From NCBI GenBank assembly GCA_050946535.1, contig JBMNUZ010000004.1, forward strand, positions 62,001 through 126,000: DNA of 64,000 bases, in the 5' to 3' direction. A model generated the notes under the pieces. It made no database searches. It worked only from the letters and a program-made list of their open reading frames with translations, and had not been told where the DNA came from. Origin of the DNA: RUG708 sp050946535. Its GTDB lineage: Bacteria > Bacillota > Clostridia > Peptostreptococcales > Anaerovoracaceae. Below, piece after piece: positions 1 to 8,731 of the stretch. Both the position numbers and the translations under genes were made by a program. The number at the start of each line of letters is the position of its first letter. Position 1 is the stretch's first letter.

Positions 1-939
1 GATTCTCATGCCGTTGTAGCTGTACCACGCTCCGGCCTTGTGGATGATGTCGCAGTCAACCGCGCAGTCGAGCGTGTCGCCCGAACGCGAGATGCCTGTT
101 CCGTACATGATGTCGAACTCTGCTGTCTTGAACGGAGGCGCAACCTTATTCTTTACGATCTTTACGCGGACTCTGTTGCCTATGAACTGATCGCCTTTTT
201 TAATCGTCTCCTGTTTGCGCACGTCTATACGCATCGTAGCGTAGAACTTTAAAGCTCTTCCTCCTGTAGTCACTTCAGGATTTCCGTAGATGACGCCGAC
301 CTTTTCACGCAGCTGGTTGATAAAAATGGCACATGTGTTTGATTTATTTATCGCGCCGGCGAGTTTTCTGAGAGCCTGCGACATAAGTCTGGCATGAAGA
401 CCTACGTGGCTGTCTCCCATGTCGCCCTGTATCTCCGCCTTCGGGACGAGAGCAGCAACCGAGTCGATAACGACGATGTCTATGCCGCCGCTTCTGACGA
501 GCAGCTCGCAGATCTCGAGTGCCTGTTCGCCTGTATCAGGCTGCGACACGTAAAGCTCTGAAATATCTACGCCGAGGTTCGCGGCGTACTCAGGATCGAG
601 TGCGTGCTCAGCGTCGATAAACGCCGCTTTCCCGCCTAATTTCTGGGCTTCGGCGATTACATGGAGAGCAAGCGTAGTCTTGCCTGACGACTCAGGCCCG
701 TATATTTCTGTGATACGGCCCCTCGGGATTCCGCCCACGCCCGTAGCGATGTCGAGGCTTAGCGACCCTGTAGGTATAGTGTCTATATTAATGGCGCTGT
801 CGTCGCCGAGTTTCATGATCGAGCCCTTGCCGAACTGTTTTTCGATCTGCTTCAGCGCTTCGTTGAGAGCCTTCTCCCTGCCCTCTCTGGTGAGATCGTC
901 ATTTACGATCTGGACCTTTTCTTTTGATTTTGCTGCCAT
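1..939 (-). CDS. recA: RecA recombinase, 3' end cut by window edge
   Basis: RecA forms ATP-dependent filaments on single-stranded DNA, drives homologous strand exchange and triggers LexA self-cleavage in the SOS response. The first 313 codons are visible, of about 345 in the family; the C-terminal tail lies beyond the window. The frame reads MAAKSKEKVQIVNDD, then the Walker A motif GPESSGKTT and the NQLREK segment of loop L2. The ATG at 939 is preceded by AAAGGA at a good distance. It follows cinA, the usual Firmicutes order, but a terminator and a separate SOS-type promoter lie between them, so it is expressed on its own. Confidence 0.97.
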   Translation of the reverse strand, partial: MAAKSKEKVQIVNDDLTREGREKALNEALKQIEKQFGKGSIMKLGDDSAINIDTIPTGSLSLDIATGVGGIPRGRITEIYGPESSGKTTLALHVIAEAQKLGGKAAFIDAEHALDPEYAANLGVDISELYVSQPDTGEQALEICELLVRSGGIDIVVIDSVAALVPKAEIQGDMGDSHVGLHARLMSQALRKLAGAINKSNTCAIFINQLREKVGVIYGNPEVTTGGRALKFYATMRIDVRKQETIKKGDQFIGNRVRVKIVKNKVAPPFKTAEFDIMYGTGISRSGDTLDCAVDCDIIHKAGAWYSYNGMRI

Positions 940-966
940 ATATTTTTCCTTTCAGTACATATTCTC

Positions 967-978
967 GAACATTTGTTC
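967..978. promoter_or_regulatory. LexA (SOS) operator of recA
   Basis: The sequence GAACATTTGTTC is a near-perfect match to the Gram-positive LexA/DinR box (GAAC-N4-GTTC). It sits just downstream of the recA -10 hexamer, where bound repressor would block initiation. This implies a LexA-type SOS circuit in the organism. Confidence 0.9.
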
Positions 979-987
979 ACTATTACT

Positions 988-1015
988 ATTATAATCTGCA
1001 GAACCGTCAGGTCAA
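988..1015 (-). promoter_or_regulatory. recA promoter
   Basis: On the minus strand a -35 element TTGACC (1015-1010) and a perfect -10 TATAAT (993-988) are 16 bp apart. Reading the -35 as CTTGAC gives 17 bp. The LexA box lies 9 bp downstream of the -10. Confidence 0.85.
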
Positions 1016-1066
1016 GTTATTTTTTTCACTGGATCCTTCGCGGATCTTATATTTTATGCACAAAAT

Positions 1067-1089
1067 AAAGCGGGTGTCTCGCCCGCTTT
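1067..1089. terminator. Rho-independent terminator between cinA and recA
   Basis: An 8-bp perfect stem, AAAGCGGG with CCCGCTTT, has a 7-base loop and is followed on the minus strand by ATTTTG. It ends the ftsK-rimO-pgsA-cinA transcript before the recA promoter. Confidence 0.8.
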
Positions 1090-1168
1090 AAATATATCAC
1101 ATGCGACAATAAATGTAAATATCTGTAATTTTTATTCTGTATCCGCTTCGCCTCTGCGGTATCAGATT

Positions 1169-2452
1169 CTATTTCTTCAGACTGTTCGCCGGTCCTGGCC
1201 TCTTGCTCTCTGGTATCTCACGCCCGTCCAGGACGTAGATCATCATGTCGAGCGCCGCATCCGCCATCAGGTTTCTCGTGAGCTGTCTGGTCCAGCCGTT
1301 GTGTCTGAACGATTTCGTAGTGAGTTTTCCGTCATAGTAAATGCTGATGCTGAACGTACCCGGTCCAAGGTCCTTGTATCCGTCAGGACCTGCCAGGCCT
1401 GTGATCGCAACACACATCCCGCTTCCCGTTCTGGCGTACACTCCCTTTGCCATCGCCTCTGCCGCCTCGCTGCCGAACATCGTGTACTTGTCGAGGAGAC
1501 CCTGATCGACTCCGAGCTCTTCAACTATCGACTTTTCACTGTAGACAGCGTAGCACCTGTCGAGCACGGCAGAGATGCCCGGCGTATCGGCGAGCTTAGC
1601 TGCAAACAGCCCTGCCGTAGGCGATTCCGCACAGGAAATCGTGATGTTCTTCTCGAGGAGCTTCCTGGCAGCCGCCTGTCCGACTGTTTCTCCGTCCACG
1701 CTGAAGACGTAATCGCCCACTATATCCATTATCTGCTTTGTCATTCTGCCGACCGCATTCTCTGCCTCAGCCCGCGTGCTCCGCTTTGAAGTCACACGCA
1801 GCTCGACGGTTCCCTCTTTTGCATAAGTCGCTATCGTCGGATCGGTCTGGTTGTCTATGAGATCGATGAGCATCGTTTCGGCGAGCGACTCGCCGAGTCC
1901 GAATACCTCGATGTGGCGCGACACGATATAAGCATTTTCGAGGCCGATCAGATACGGCTTTACGTAATGACTCCACATCGTCTTCATTTCAAGAGGTACA
2001 CCCGGCATACAGATGTAGATCTTATTGTTCGACTTAAGCGCGAACCCCGGCGCCATTCCGGCGTCGTTCTGGAATACCTTGCCGTTCTGCGGCACGTAGC
2101 ACTGCTTTCTGTTGTTATCGGAGAACTTGAGATTGAGCCTCTCGTACTTTTTGTACATGTTCTGCTCGATGCTCTCGTCGTAGACGAGCTTCTCCCCGAG
2201 GAAGTCACATACGGTTTCCTTCGTGAGATCGTCCTCGGTAGGTCCGAGACCTCCAGAGCATATTATCATGTCACAGTCTTCCGAAGCGAGATCCAGCACC
2301 CTCTTCAGCCTGTCCGGATTGTCTCCCATCGTGTAGTGATATATAACATCGATTCCGAGTTCGTTTAATTCTTTCGAAAGCCACGCAGCATTTGTATTTA
2401 CGATACTGCCGAAAAGCAACTCTGTGCCTATTGAAATTACTGCACTTTTCAA
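1169..2452 (-). CDS. cinA: CinA-type protein (competence/damage-inducible; NMN deamidase family)
   Basis: This 427-residue protein has the two-domain CinA layout. The N-terminal MoaB/MogA-like domain shows ISIGTELLFG and the loop SGGLGPTEDDLT; the C-terminal CinA domain, from about residue 260, includes the CAES segment and GLAGPDG. In bacteria the C-terminal domain commonly has nicotinamide-nucleotide (NMN) deamidase activity for pyridine-nucleotide recycling, and the N-terminal domain is linked to ADP-ribose pyrophosphatase activity. The start is TTG at 2452: GGAGG lies 7 bases upstream and no ATG fits better. It begins 16 bases after pgsA in the same transcript. In streptococci cinA is SOS/competence linked with recA; here the terminator argues against co-transcription. 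Confidence 0.93.
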   Translation of the reverse strand: MKSAVISIGTELLFGSIVNTNAAWLSKELNELGIDVIYHYTMGDNPDRLKRVLDLASEDCDMIICSGGLGPTEDDLTKETVCDFLGEKLVYDESIEQNMYKKYERLNLKFSDNNRKQCYVPQNGKVFQNDAGMAPGFALKSNNKIYICMPGVPLEMKTMWSHYVKPYLIGLENAYIVSRHIEVFGLGESLAETMLIDLIDNQTDPTIATYAKEGTVELRVTSKRSTRAEAENAVGRMTKQIMDIVGDYVFSVDGETVGQAAARKLLEKNITISCAESPTAGLFAAKLADTPGISAVLDRCYAVYSEKSIVEELGVDQGLLDKYTMFGSEAAEAMAKGVYARTGSGMCVAITGLAGPDGYKDLGPGTFSISIYYDGKLTTKSFRHNGWTRQLTRNLMADAALDMMIYVLDGREIPESKRPGPANSLKK

Positions 2453-2468
2453 GATTATGCCTCCATTG

Positions 2469-2999
2469 CTACATGTCGCTGAAGATCTTTCTGTTCTTCC
2501 ATATGTATTCGCATCCCGAATAAATCGTCATGATGACGGCTATCCAGAGCATGATCTTTGCGAACGGGAAATTTATCAGGCTGAACGGCCAGTTGTCGAG
2601 AAGCAGGAAAATGACTGCGATCATCTGCGTAACAGTCTTGATTTTTCCTGACCACGCCGCGGCTATTACGATGCCTTCGCTTGCCGCTACAGCGCGCAGG
2701 CCCGTGATCGCGAACTCTCTCGCGAGGATTACTATGACCATCCAGGCCGGAACGACCTGCGTCTGAACCATGCAGACGAGCGCCGAAGTGACGAGCAGCT
2801 TGTCGGCCAGCGGATCCATGATCTTGCCGTAATCCGTAACGAGGTTGTTCTTCCTCGCCAGGTACCCGTCGAGGAAATCGGTGCACGAGGCAGCTATGAA
2901 CACGATAACGGCAGCGACGTTGTACTCCATTAAATAAAGAACGATGAATACAGGAACGAGAATCATCCTCATCGTCGTAAGTTTGTTAGGCAGATTCAT
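2469..2999 (-). CDS. pgsA: CDP-diacylglycerol-glycerol-3-phosphate 3-phosphatidyltransferase
   Basis: This integral membrane enzyme makes phosphatidylglycerol-phosphate from CDP-diacylglycerol and glycerol 3-phosphate, the committed step to phosphatidylglycerol and cardiolipin. The 176-residue protein carries the complete CDP-alcohol phosphatidyltransferase signature DG-x2-AR-x8-G-x3-D-x3-D (DGYLAR...GKIMDPLAD, about residues 44-66) and several hydrophobic helices. The length is typical. The ATG at 2999 lies three bases after the rimO stop, so translation is probably coupled; the best ribosome-binding sequence is inside the end of rimO. Confidence 0.96.
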   Translation of the reverse strand: MNLPNKLTTMRMILVPVFIVLYLMEYNVAAVIVFIAASCTDFLDGYLARKNNLVTDYGKIMDPLADKLLVTSALVCMVQTQVVPAWMVIVILAREFAITGLRAVAASEGIVIAAAWSGKIKTVTQMIAVIFLLLDNWPFSLINFPFAKIMLWIAVIMTIYSGCEYIWKNRKIFSDM

Positions 3000-3002
3000 T
3001 TT

Positions 3003-4325
3003 CTATTTGTCAATCCTTTCTCCAGTAATGTCATAATCGAATGCGTCAGTCACCCTGACATAGACGAAATCACCCGGTTTCAGCTCTTTGTCCGAAACTA
3101 AAATGACTCCGTCGTCGATTTCGGGCGCATCGTATCTCGTCCTTCCGAGATACGTTCCGTCATCGCTCTTTTCTTCTATTATAGTCTCCTGAACGGTCCC
3201 GATTTTCTTTTTGTTGTTTTCGAGCGAAATCACACGCTGAAGCTCCATGAGCGCATCTCTTCTGGCGTCCTTCACTTCGTCGTCTATCTGATCAGGCATC
3301 TCGGCGGCAGGAGTGTCCTCCTCCGGAGAATATGAGAAAACGCCGAGCCTGTCGAACTTCGTTTCCTCGATGAAATCCTGGAGCTCCATGAATTCCTCCT
3401 CCGTCTCTCCAGGGAATCCGGTGATGAACGTCGTCCTTATATGAATGTCAGGAATCGCTGCTCGGAGCCTCGAAATTGTGTTTCTGATCGACTCCGATGT
3501 CGAGTGCCTGTTCATATCGCTCAGGATTCTGTCGTTGATGTGCTGAAGAGGAATGTCGATGTAGTCGCATATCTTCTCTTCGTCTTTTATGGTTTCGATC
3601 AGTTCATCGGTAATCGAATCTTCGTAGCAGTAAAGGAGTCTTATCCATCTTATGCCGTCGATCCTGCAGAGCTTCCTCAGAAGCTTGTAGAGAACGTAAT
3701 CTCCGTAAATATCCTTGCCGTACGCCGAAACGTCCTGTGCGATCAGCACGAGCTCCTTCGTCCCCGCTGCAGCCAGCTCCTCCGCCTCTTTCACGATGTT
3801 TTCGATGCGGCGGCTCCTGTACGGTCCCCTGATCGCCGGTATGATGCAGTACGAACATACGTTGTCGCATCCCTCGGCTATTCTGAGATACGCGCTGGCA
3901 TCACCGGCATTCACGGCTCTTCCTTCGAGCTCGTCGTACTCCGCCGGAGCCCTGTGAACCGAGCTGACTCTCTTTCCCTCGGCAGCCTGCCCGAGCACTT
4001 CGTTGATGTGCTCGTAATCGTTTACGCCGAGAAAAGCGTCCACTTCAGGGATTTCCCTGTACAGATCCTCCGCGTAGCGCTGAGGCAGGCATCCGGTCAC
4101 TATGAGCAGCTGGCCGCTGTTCTTCTTGACTCCTGCCATATCGAAGATAGCGTCGATCGACTCTTCCTTCGCGTCTTTTATGAATGCGCATGTGTTGACT
4201 ACCAGAGCATCCGCATCGTACGGATCATCGGTGACCGTATGTCCGCCGTTCTTCAGTATGACGGACATCGATTCCGAATCGACGGTATTTTTAGGGCATC
4301 CGAGCGTCTCTATATATACCTTCAT
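3003..4325 (-). CDS. rimO: Ribosomal protein S12 methylthiotransferase RimO
   Basis: RimO is a radical-SAM enzyme with two [4Fe-4S] clusters that adds a methylthio group to an aspartate of ribosomal protein S12. The protein (440 residues) has the N-terminal UPF0004 domain starting KVYIETLGCPKNTVDSE with its three cluster cysteines, the radical-SAM motif CDNVCSYCIIP (C-x3-C-x2-C, about residue 150) and a C-terminal TRAM domain. CPKN rather than CQMN at the first cysteine separates it from MiaB, also encoded here (22077-23417). The start overlaps the ftsK stop by four bases (ATGA), showing coupling. GGAAGGAAA precedes it. Confidence 0.95.
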   Translation of the reverse strand: MKVYIETLGCPKNTVDSESMSVILKNGGHTVTDDPYDADALVVNTCAFIKDAKEESIDAIFDMAGVKKNSGQLLIVTGCLPQRYAEDLYREIPEVDAFLGVNDYEHINEVLGQAAEGKRVSSVHRAPAEYDELEGRAVNAGDASAYLRIAEGCDNVCSYCIIPAIRGPYRSRRIENIVKEAEELAAAGTKELVLIAQDVSAYGKDIYGDYVLYKLLRKLCRIDGIRWIRLLYCYEDSITDELIETIKDEEKICDYIDIPLQHINDRILSDMNRHSTSESIRNTISRLRAAIPDIHIRTTFITGFPGETEEEFMELQDFIEETKFDRLGVFSYSPEEDTPAAEMPDQIDDEVKDARRDALMELQRVISLENNKKKIGTVQETIIEEKSDDGTYLGRTRYDAPEIDDGVILVSDKELKPGDFVYVRVTDAFDYDITGERIDK

Positions 4326-7264
4326 ACATTATTTCCTTCCACGGCACTGCCGCTGTCCGAAGCCTGCGCCGCTCCACGGCGGGATGCTTCGTATTCCTCC
4401 TGAGTGACGAGAACCTTGCGCGGCTTGCTGCCTTCACTAGGCCCGATTATGCCCTTTGCTTCCATCGTATCGATGAGGCGTCCCGCTCTGTTGTATCCGA
4501 TGCGGAAGCGTCTCTGAAGCATCGAAGCAGATGCCTGCCCGGCATTTATTACGAGCGCTACGGCATCGCTGAACAGTTCGTCTTCGTCATCATCAGAATC
4601 CACGAAGCCTGTGCTCACGGTATTGATTTCCTGCATAACCTGCTGCATGTTCTCCTGCGAATCCGTCTCTTCCGAATCCTGAGCCTTCCAGAAATCTGTT
4701 ACCGCTGCAACTTCTTCGTCCGTTACGAACGGGCCCTGAAGTCTCACAGGCTGGTCAGCGTCGACAGGTTTGAACAGCATATCGCCCTTTCCGACGAGCT
4801 TTTCCGCACCCGCTCTGTCGAGAATCGTCCTGGAGTCTACCTGCGACGAAACCGCAAACGCGATCCTCGAAGGAACGTTCGCCTTGATGAGTCCTGTGAC
4901 TACGTCCACGGAAGGCCTCTGGGTAGCGACGATTATGTGCATGCCGGCAGCTCTTGCAAGCTGTGCGAGCCTGCAGATGGATTCCTCGACCTGCTTCGCT
5001 GCGGCCATCATGAGGTCGGCAAGCTCGTCGATTATTATTACGATCTGTGGCATGACCTCATCAGTGCGCTGCTCGCTGTTCATCTTTTTATTGAACGATT
5101 TCAGATCCTTGACTTTTTCTTTGGCGAATTTCTTGTATCTTGCCTCCATCTCCTGCACGGCCCACGCGAGAGCCGCTGCAGCCTTTGCCGGATCCGTCAC
5201 GACAGGAATGAGCATGTGCGGTATGCCGTTATATGTAGCCAGTTCCACGACCTTAGGATCTATGAGTATGAATTTGACCTCGTCAGGCGTCGCTTTGTAG
5301 AGCATGCTGAGGATTATAGAATTTATGCAGACGGATTTTCCCGATCCTGTAGATCCGGCTATGAGCATGTGCGGCATGCTCTTCAGGTCCGCGACGACCG
5401 GTCTGCCGGTCACGTCCTCGCCGACAACGAAGCTGATCTTCGATTTTGCATTCTGGAATTCGGACGACCCTATCATCTCTCTGAGCGATACGACTTCGGA
5501 ATGGTCGTTCTGGACTTCTATACCCACGGCTGCCTTGCCCGGTATAGGCGCTTCGATTCTCAGGCTCTTCGCCCTCAGATTGAGCGCAATATCGTCGGAC
5601 AGGCTCACAATCTTGCTTACCTTGACTCCCGTGGCAGGCTGCACTTCGTATCTCGTGACGGACGGGCCTCTGTTGACGTTCGTGACTCTCGCGTCCACAC
5701 CGAAATCGTGAAGCACCTGCTCCAGAGACGCCGCATTGTTCCTGAGCTCCGCATTGCTTACGGAATCTGCCTTGCGTTTCGACTTGTTCAGGAGATCGAG
5801 AGGCGGCAGCTGATATTTTTTGCCGTCCGCATTGTTTGCGTTCGTCTCTCCCGGATTCCCGGCCGCCTTTGCGACCGACGCGGCGGCCTTCGCCAGGTCT
5901 GCAGCCGACGCTTTCTGAGCTGCAGCTGAATTTGCCGCGTTTTTCAGTGCCGAAGCTGCTGCCGCGCTTTCTGCGCCGTCCGGCACTATGTCTGAAATGT
6001 CAGAACCGCTGTTTTCATCACTGCCGGCAGTTTCTCCTGCTTCGTTCTGATCCGCTCCTGAAGCGTCTGCCCATATTCCGTCTGTGGCAGAGCTTCCGGC
6101 AGGATTCTTACCCAGATCCTCGTACGCGAATCCGAGTCCTGTTCTGTCGTCCTCCTCTGAACCGTCGCCTTCACCTTCTTTGAACAGGCTGTCGTCGTTC
6201 ACATAATCGAGGATCTGGCGTTTGTTGTCCGTTTTGGATCCCCTGAAAACGGATGAACCACCCGATCCGGCCTGTGTAGGAACGGGAGCGGTCACATCGT
6301 CGTCACTGTCCTTCTTCCTGCCGGTAATAAAAGACGGAATGAATGAGGACAAGCCGTTATCCGAGCCGCCGCTGCCGCCGGAAGGTTCACCATCTGTGCT
6401 GTATGCTGCTGTCTGGCCGTACGCATCATTGTACTGCTGCGCTTCCTGTCCTGCCCCAGCCGGCTGCTGCTGAACAGGCTGATCAGTTTTGCTCTTTCCC
6501 TTTTTCCCGTTTTTTGCCTTCTGCTCCGAAGCGGACGATTGCTCTGCAGCCTCTGCATTCTGCACCGGAATCGGCTGTGTATCAAGTGAAGGATCCGACG
6601 GGCCCGATTCGGTTTTTTCTTCAAGAGCATTGATCTTCTTCTGATTGCGTTTGATGCGCCGGTTGTCGAAAAATTCGGAGACCGGTGTATTCGCTATCAG
6701 GATAATGCATATTATTAACACAACTATTGCGATCAGTATGAGGCCGATTATATCGACCAGCTTTACCAGGCCCCATCCGATCGTCATGCCGACCGCGCCT
6801 GCGCTTTCGAGATCTATTCCTTTATCGAACATGTCTATTATGTACGACAGTCCGAAATAGTCCTCTTTTACGGCCGGGTACCTTATGGACAGCAGCACGT
6901 CGATGTCGAAGAACATTATTATCGTGCATACGATAGTCCTCGAATTGATGTGAGCCGTCTTATTGGTGAGCACCAACAGCGCGTAGACGATCAGGTAGAA
7001 CGGAAGTATGTATGCCGCCAGGCCGAAGCAGCCTTTGAATACCATCGAAAGCACGCTTCCGACCTTTCCTGTGGCATTCGTCAGTTCCGCAATGATAATG
7101 AAAATACCCAGGGCTACCAGTATGACAGATACGATCTCATCCCTCATACGGCTTCCCGCCGGGTTAGACTTGATCTTAGGTTTTTTCTCTTTCTTCTGGC
7201 CCTCTGTATTCGTCTGGGTGGAAGCAGCTTTTTTGCCGCGTTTTCCGCCTTTCTTTTCTGCCAT
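4322..7264 (-). CDS. ftsK: DNA translocase FtsK/SpoIIIE
   Basis: This membrane-anchored, ATP-driven DNA pump clears chromosomes from the division septum or moves DNA into the forespore. Its 980 residues begin with a Lys-rich tail and four membrane helices (about 43-190). A long Ser/Gly/Gln/Ala-rich low-complexity linker (about 195-500) follows, then the RecA-like motor with Walker A GSTGSGKS and Walker B IVIIIDELADLM, and finally the winged-helix gamma domain that reads KOPS/SRS sites (from DELFSDAVALVI). The linker makes it longer than most Firmicutes SpoIIIE proteins (about 790). Start ATG 7264 has GGAGGAGA eight bases upstream. It heads the ftsK-rimO-pgsA-cinA operon. Confidence 0.97.
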   Translation of the reverse strand: MAEKKGGKRGKKAASTQTNTEGQKKEKKPKIKSNPAGSRMRDEIVSVILVALGIFIIIAELTNATGKVGSVLSMVFKGCFGLAAYILPFYLIVYALLVLTNKTAHINSRTIVCTIIMFFDIDVLLSIRYPAVKEDYFGLSYIIDMFDKGIDLESAGAVGMTIGWGLVKLVDIIGLILIAIVVLIICIILIANTPVSEFFDNRRIKRNQKKINALEEKTESGPSDPSLDTQPIPVQNAEAAEQSSASEQKAKNGKKGKSKTDQPVQQQPAGAGQEAQQYNDAYGQTAAYSTDGEPSGGSGGSDNGLSSFIPSFITGRKKDSDDDVTAPVPTQAGSGGSSVFRGSKTDNKRQILDYVNDDSLFKEGEGDGSEEDDRTGLGFAYEDLGKNPAGSSATDGIWADASGADQNEAGETAGSDENSGSDISDIVPDGAESAAAASALKNAANSAAAQKASAADLAKAAASVAKAAGNPGETNANNADGKKYQLPPLDLLNKSKRKADSVSNAELRNNAASLEQVLHDFGVDARVTNVNRGPSVTRYEVQPATGVKVSKIVSLSDDIALNLRAKSLRIEAPIPGKAAVGIEVQNDHSEVVSLREMIGSSEFQNAKSKISFVVGEDVTGRPVVADLKSMPHMLIAGSTGSGKSVCINSIILSMLYKATPDEVKFILIDPKVVELATYNGIPHMLIPVVTDPAKAAAALAWAVQEMEARYKKFAKEKVKDLKSFNKKMNSEQRTDEVMPQIVIIIDELADLMMAAAKQVEESICRLAQLARAAGMHIIVATQRPSVDVVTGLIKANVPSRIAFAVSSQVDSRTILDRAGAEKLVGKGDMLFKPVDADQPVRLQGPFVTDEEVAAVTDFWKAQDSEETDSQENMQQVMQEINTVSTGFVDSDDDEDELFSDAVALVINAGQASASMLQRRFRIGYNRAGRLIDTMEAKGIIGPSEGSKPRKVLVTQEEYEASRRGAAQASDSGSAVEGNNV

Positions 7265-7848
7265 AAAATCTCCTCCAAAAAATATTTAAAATTCCGGCGC
7301 ATCCTGTCAGCAAGTCCACAGGCCGCCTCGCTTAATTATCCTTCAGGTGAATGAAAAAAATTATAAAAATAAGAATATCAACTATTTATTATATCAATCT
7401 GCACACGCGATTTCCACCGTGAAAAGACATGAAAGGGAAAGTCCTGAAGCCTCACGGCTTTTTCTCAAGTCTTTTTTACATCAACATGCGATTTTAAACG
7501 TCTCATTTTATGAATATGTGGTACCCGGTACGGAACAGGTTTTGTCCGGTATTGCGTCAACGCATCAACGTACTAAAAAATTTACTGTTGACTGATGTTT
7601 CAGTTTTGCGCGATAATGATTAATAATATCTGGCATCAGAAGTTTCGCGCTTCCGGATCAGGTATGCTCCGCGCAGCCGGAAATCAATAAGCGCAGGAGA
7701 AACACATTCGTAAAAACGATAATAATTCATACCATTAATACAATCAATGCAGCCAGATGACATCATTTAACAAAAATCAGCGGTGCACCGCGGCTCCCGC
7801 GTTCTCCGCGCTGCTCGTTACCATCTATATAGAAGTAAAGGAATGAAA
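7265..7848. other. Divergent intergenic region, ftsK to carbonic anhydrase
   Basis: No convincing gene is present. For ftsK a possible extended -10 (minus TGATATAAT, 7396-7388) leaves a leader of about 115 bases. For the carbonic anhydrase a plus promoter TTGACT-18 bp-GATAAT (7588-7617) is possible. The long plus leader contains a hairpin TTCCGG...CCGGAA near 7652-7681 and a perfect palindrome GCGGTGCACCGC (7780-7791). Confidence 0.5.
7588..7617 (+). promoter_or_regulatory. Possible promoter of the carbonic anhydrase gene
   Basis: TTGACT and GATAAT are 18 bp apart and lie about 230 bases before the start codon. Each hexamer is one mismatch from consensus. The leader would be unusually long. 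Confidence 0.4.
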
Positions 7849-8415
7849 ATGAACAGCTCAGAAGCTATCTCGATACTGAAAAAAGGAAACAGCAAGTTTT
7901 GCAGCTCGAAACGCAGCAAAGCGCTGATTTCTTCGAAGCTCAGGCTCAAGCTGGCGAAAAAGGGACAGCATCCGTTCGCATGCGTGATCTGCTGCTCTGA
8001 TTCGCGCGTCGTGCCTGAGATGATTTTCTCGACCGACCTCGGCGGCATCTTCACGGTACGCACAGCCGGGAACGTGATAAACAAGGGCGAAGAAGGATCG
8101 GTCGTCTACGCGGCCGAACACCTCGGAGTGCCTCTCATCGTAGTCATGGGACATACGCTGTGCGGAGCAGTCGGCGCGGCATTGTCAGAGCCTCCGTCAG
8201 GAAGCATCGGAGCAATAACAGGCGTCATAAAAGAAGCATGCGGCACCGAAACCGATCCGGTGAAATGCGCAAAGCTTAATGCGGAACACAGCGCCGGAGT
8301 GCTGCGCGAAGTTCCGGAACTCGCCGGCCTTATAAAAGAAGGAAAGCTCGAAATCATTCCTGCCATGTACGATACGAAATCAGGCAGAGTCACATTCGAA
8401 AAACCGGAGCGTTAA
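7849..8415 (+). CDS. Beta-class carbonic anhydrase
   Basis: This zinc enzyme interconverts CO2 and bicarbonate, supplying bicarbonate to carboxylases. The 188-residue protein has the beta-class zinc ligands and catalytic dyad: CCSDSR (Cys plus Asp-Arg) near residue 45 and GHTLCGA (His and second Cys) about 50 residues later. The start at 7849 is preferred over an upstream GTG/ATG because AAAGGA lies 8 bases before it; the in-frame ATG at 7843 is too close. It stands alone on the plus strand before the lysine operon. Confidence 0.9.
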   Translation: MNSSEAISILKKGNSKFCSSKRSKALISSKLRLKLAKKGQHPFACVICCSDSRVVPEMIFSTDLGGIFTVRTAGNVINKGEEGSVVYAAEHLGVPLIVVMGHTLCGAVGAALSEPPSGSIGAITGVIKEACGTETDPVKCAKLNAEHSAGVLREVPELAGLIKEGKLEIIPAMYDTKSGRVTFEKPER

Positions 8416-8565
8416 TACGGAACCGGTACTGCTTCTGCAGACGGCATCCCGGAAAAACCGGCTGCCGGATGATAAAATTCGTGCATTTCGCACCCGGAAA
8501 TGACATTCATGACGCGTTTTCGCCTCATGTATACAGCATATCACCATGTTTTTGTCAATTTTATA

Positions 8566-8731
8566 TGAACAGATCCCGAAACATGGTATATAATAATCGT
8601 TAAAATACGGAACGGAGCCCGTAAGGACTCTTTAACCGGTTTGTTCCCCTGGCAACATCCAGGGAAGCAATTTGATTTATCAGGAAAATGTATATTTTAT
8701 CAACTTTTATAGTAATCGGAGGAATCCAGTT
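8566..8731 (+). promoter_or_regulatory. Promoter and structured leader of the asd-dap operon
   Basis: A perfect -10 TATAAT (8589-8594) has TGAACA 17 bp upstream, so transcription should start near 8601. The leader of about 130 bases folds into a small hairpin ACGG-AGC-CCGT (8613-8623) and a larger stem, TTGTTCCCCTGG with CCAGGGAAGCAA (8641-8670), around a CAACAT loop. No U-run follows, so this is not a simple terminator. It does not match the lysine riboswitch or T-box consensus as I know them. Confidence 0.5.

Noticed and set aside
8601..8731. Lysine riboswitch or T-box upstream of asd
   Set aside because: Too short and lacking the conserved cores (T-box AGGGUGGNACCGCG or lysine-riboswitch helices); kept as an unclassified leader.
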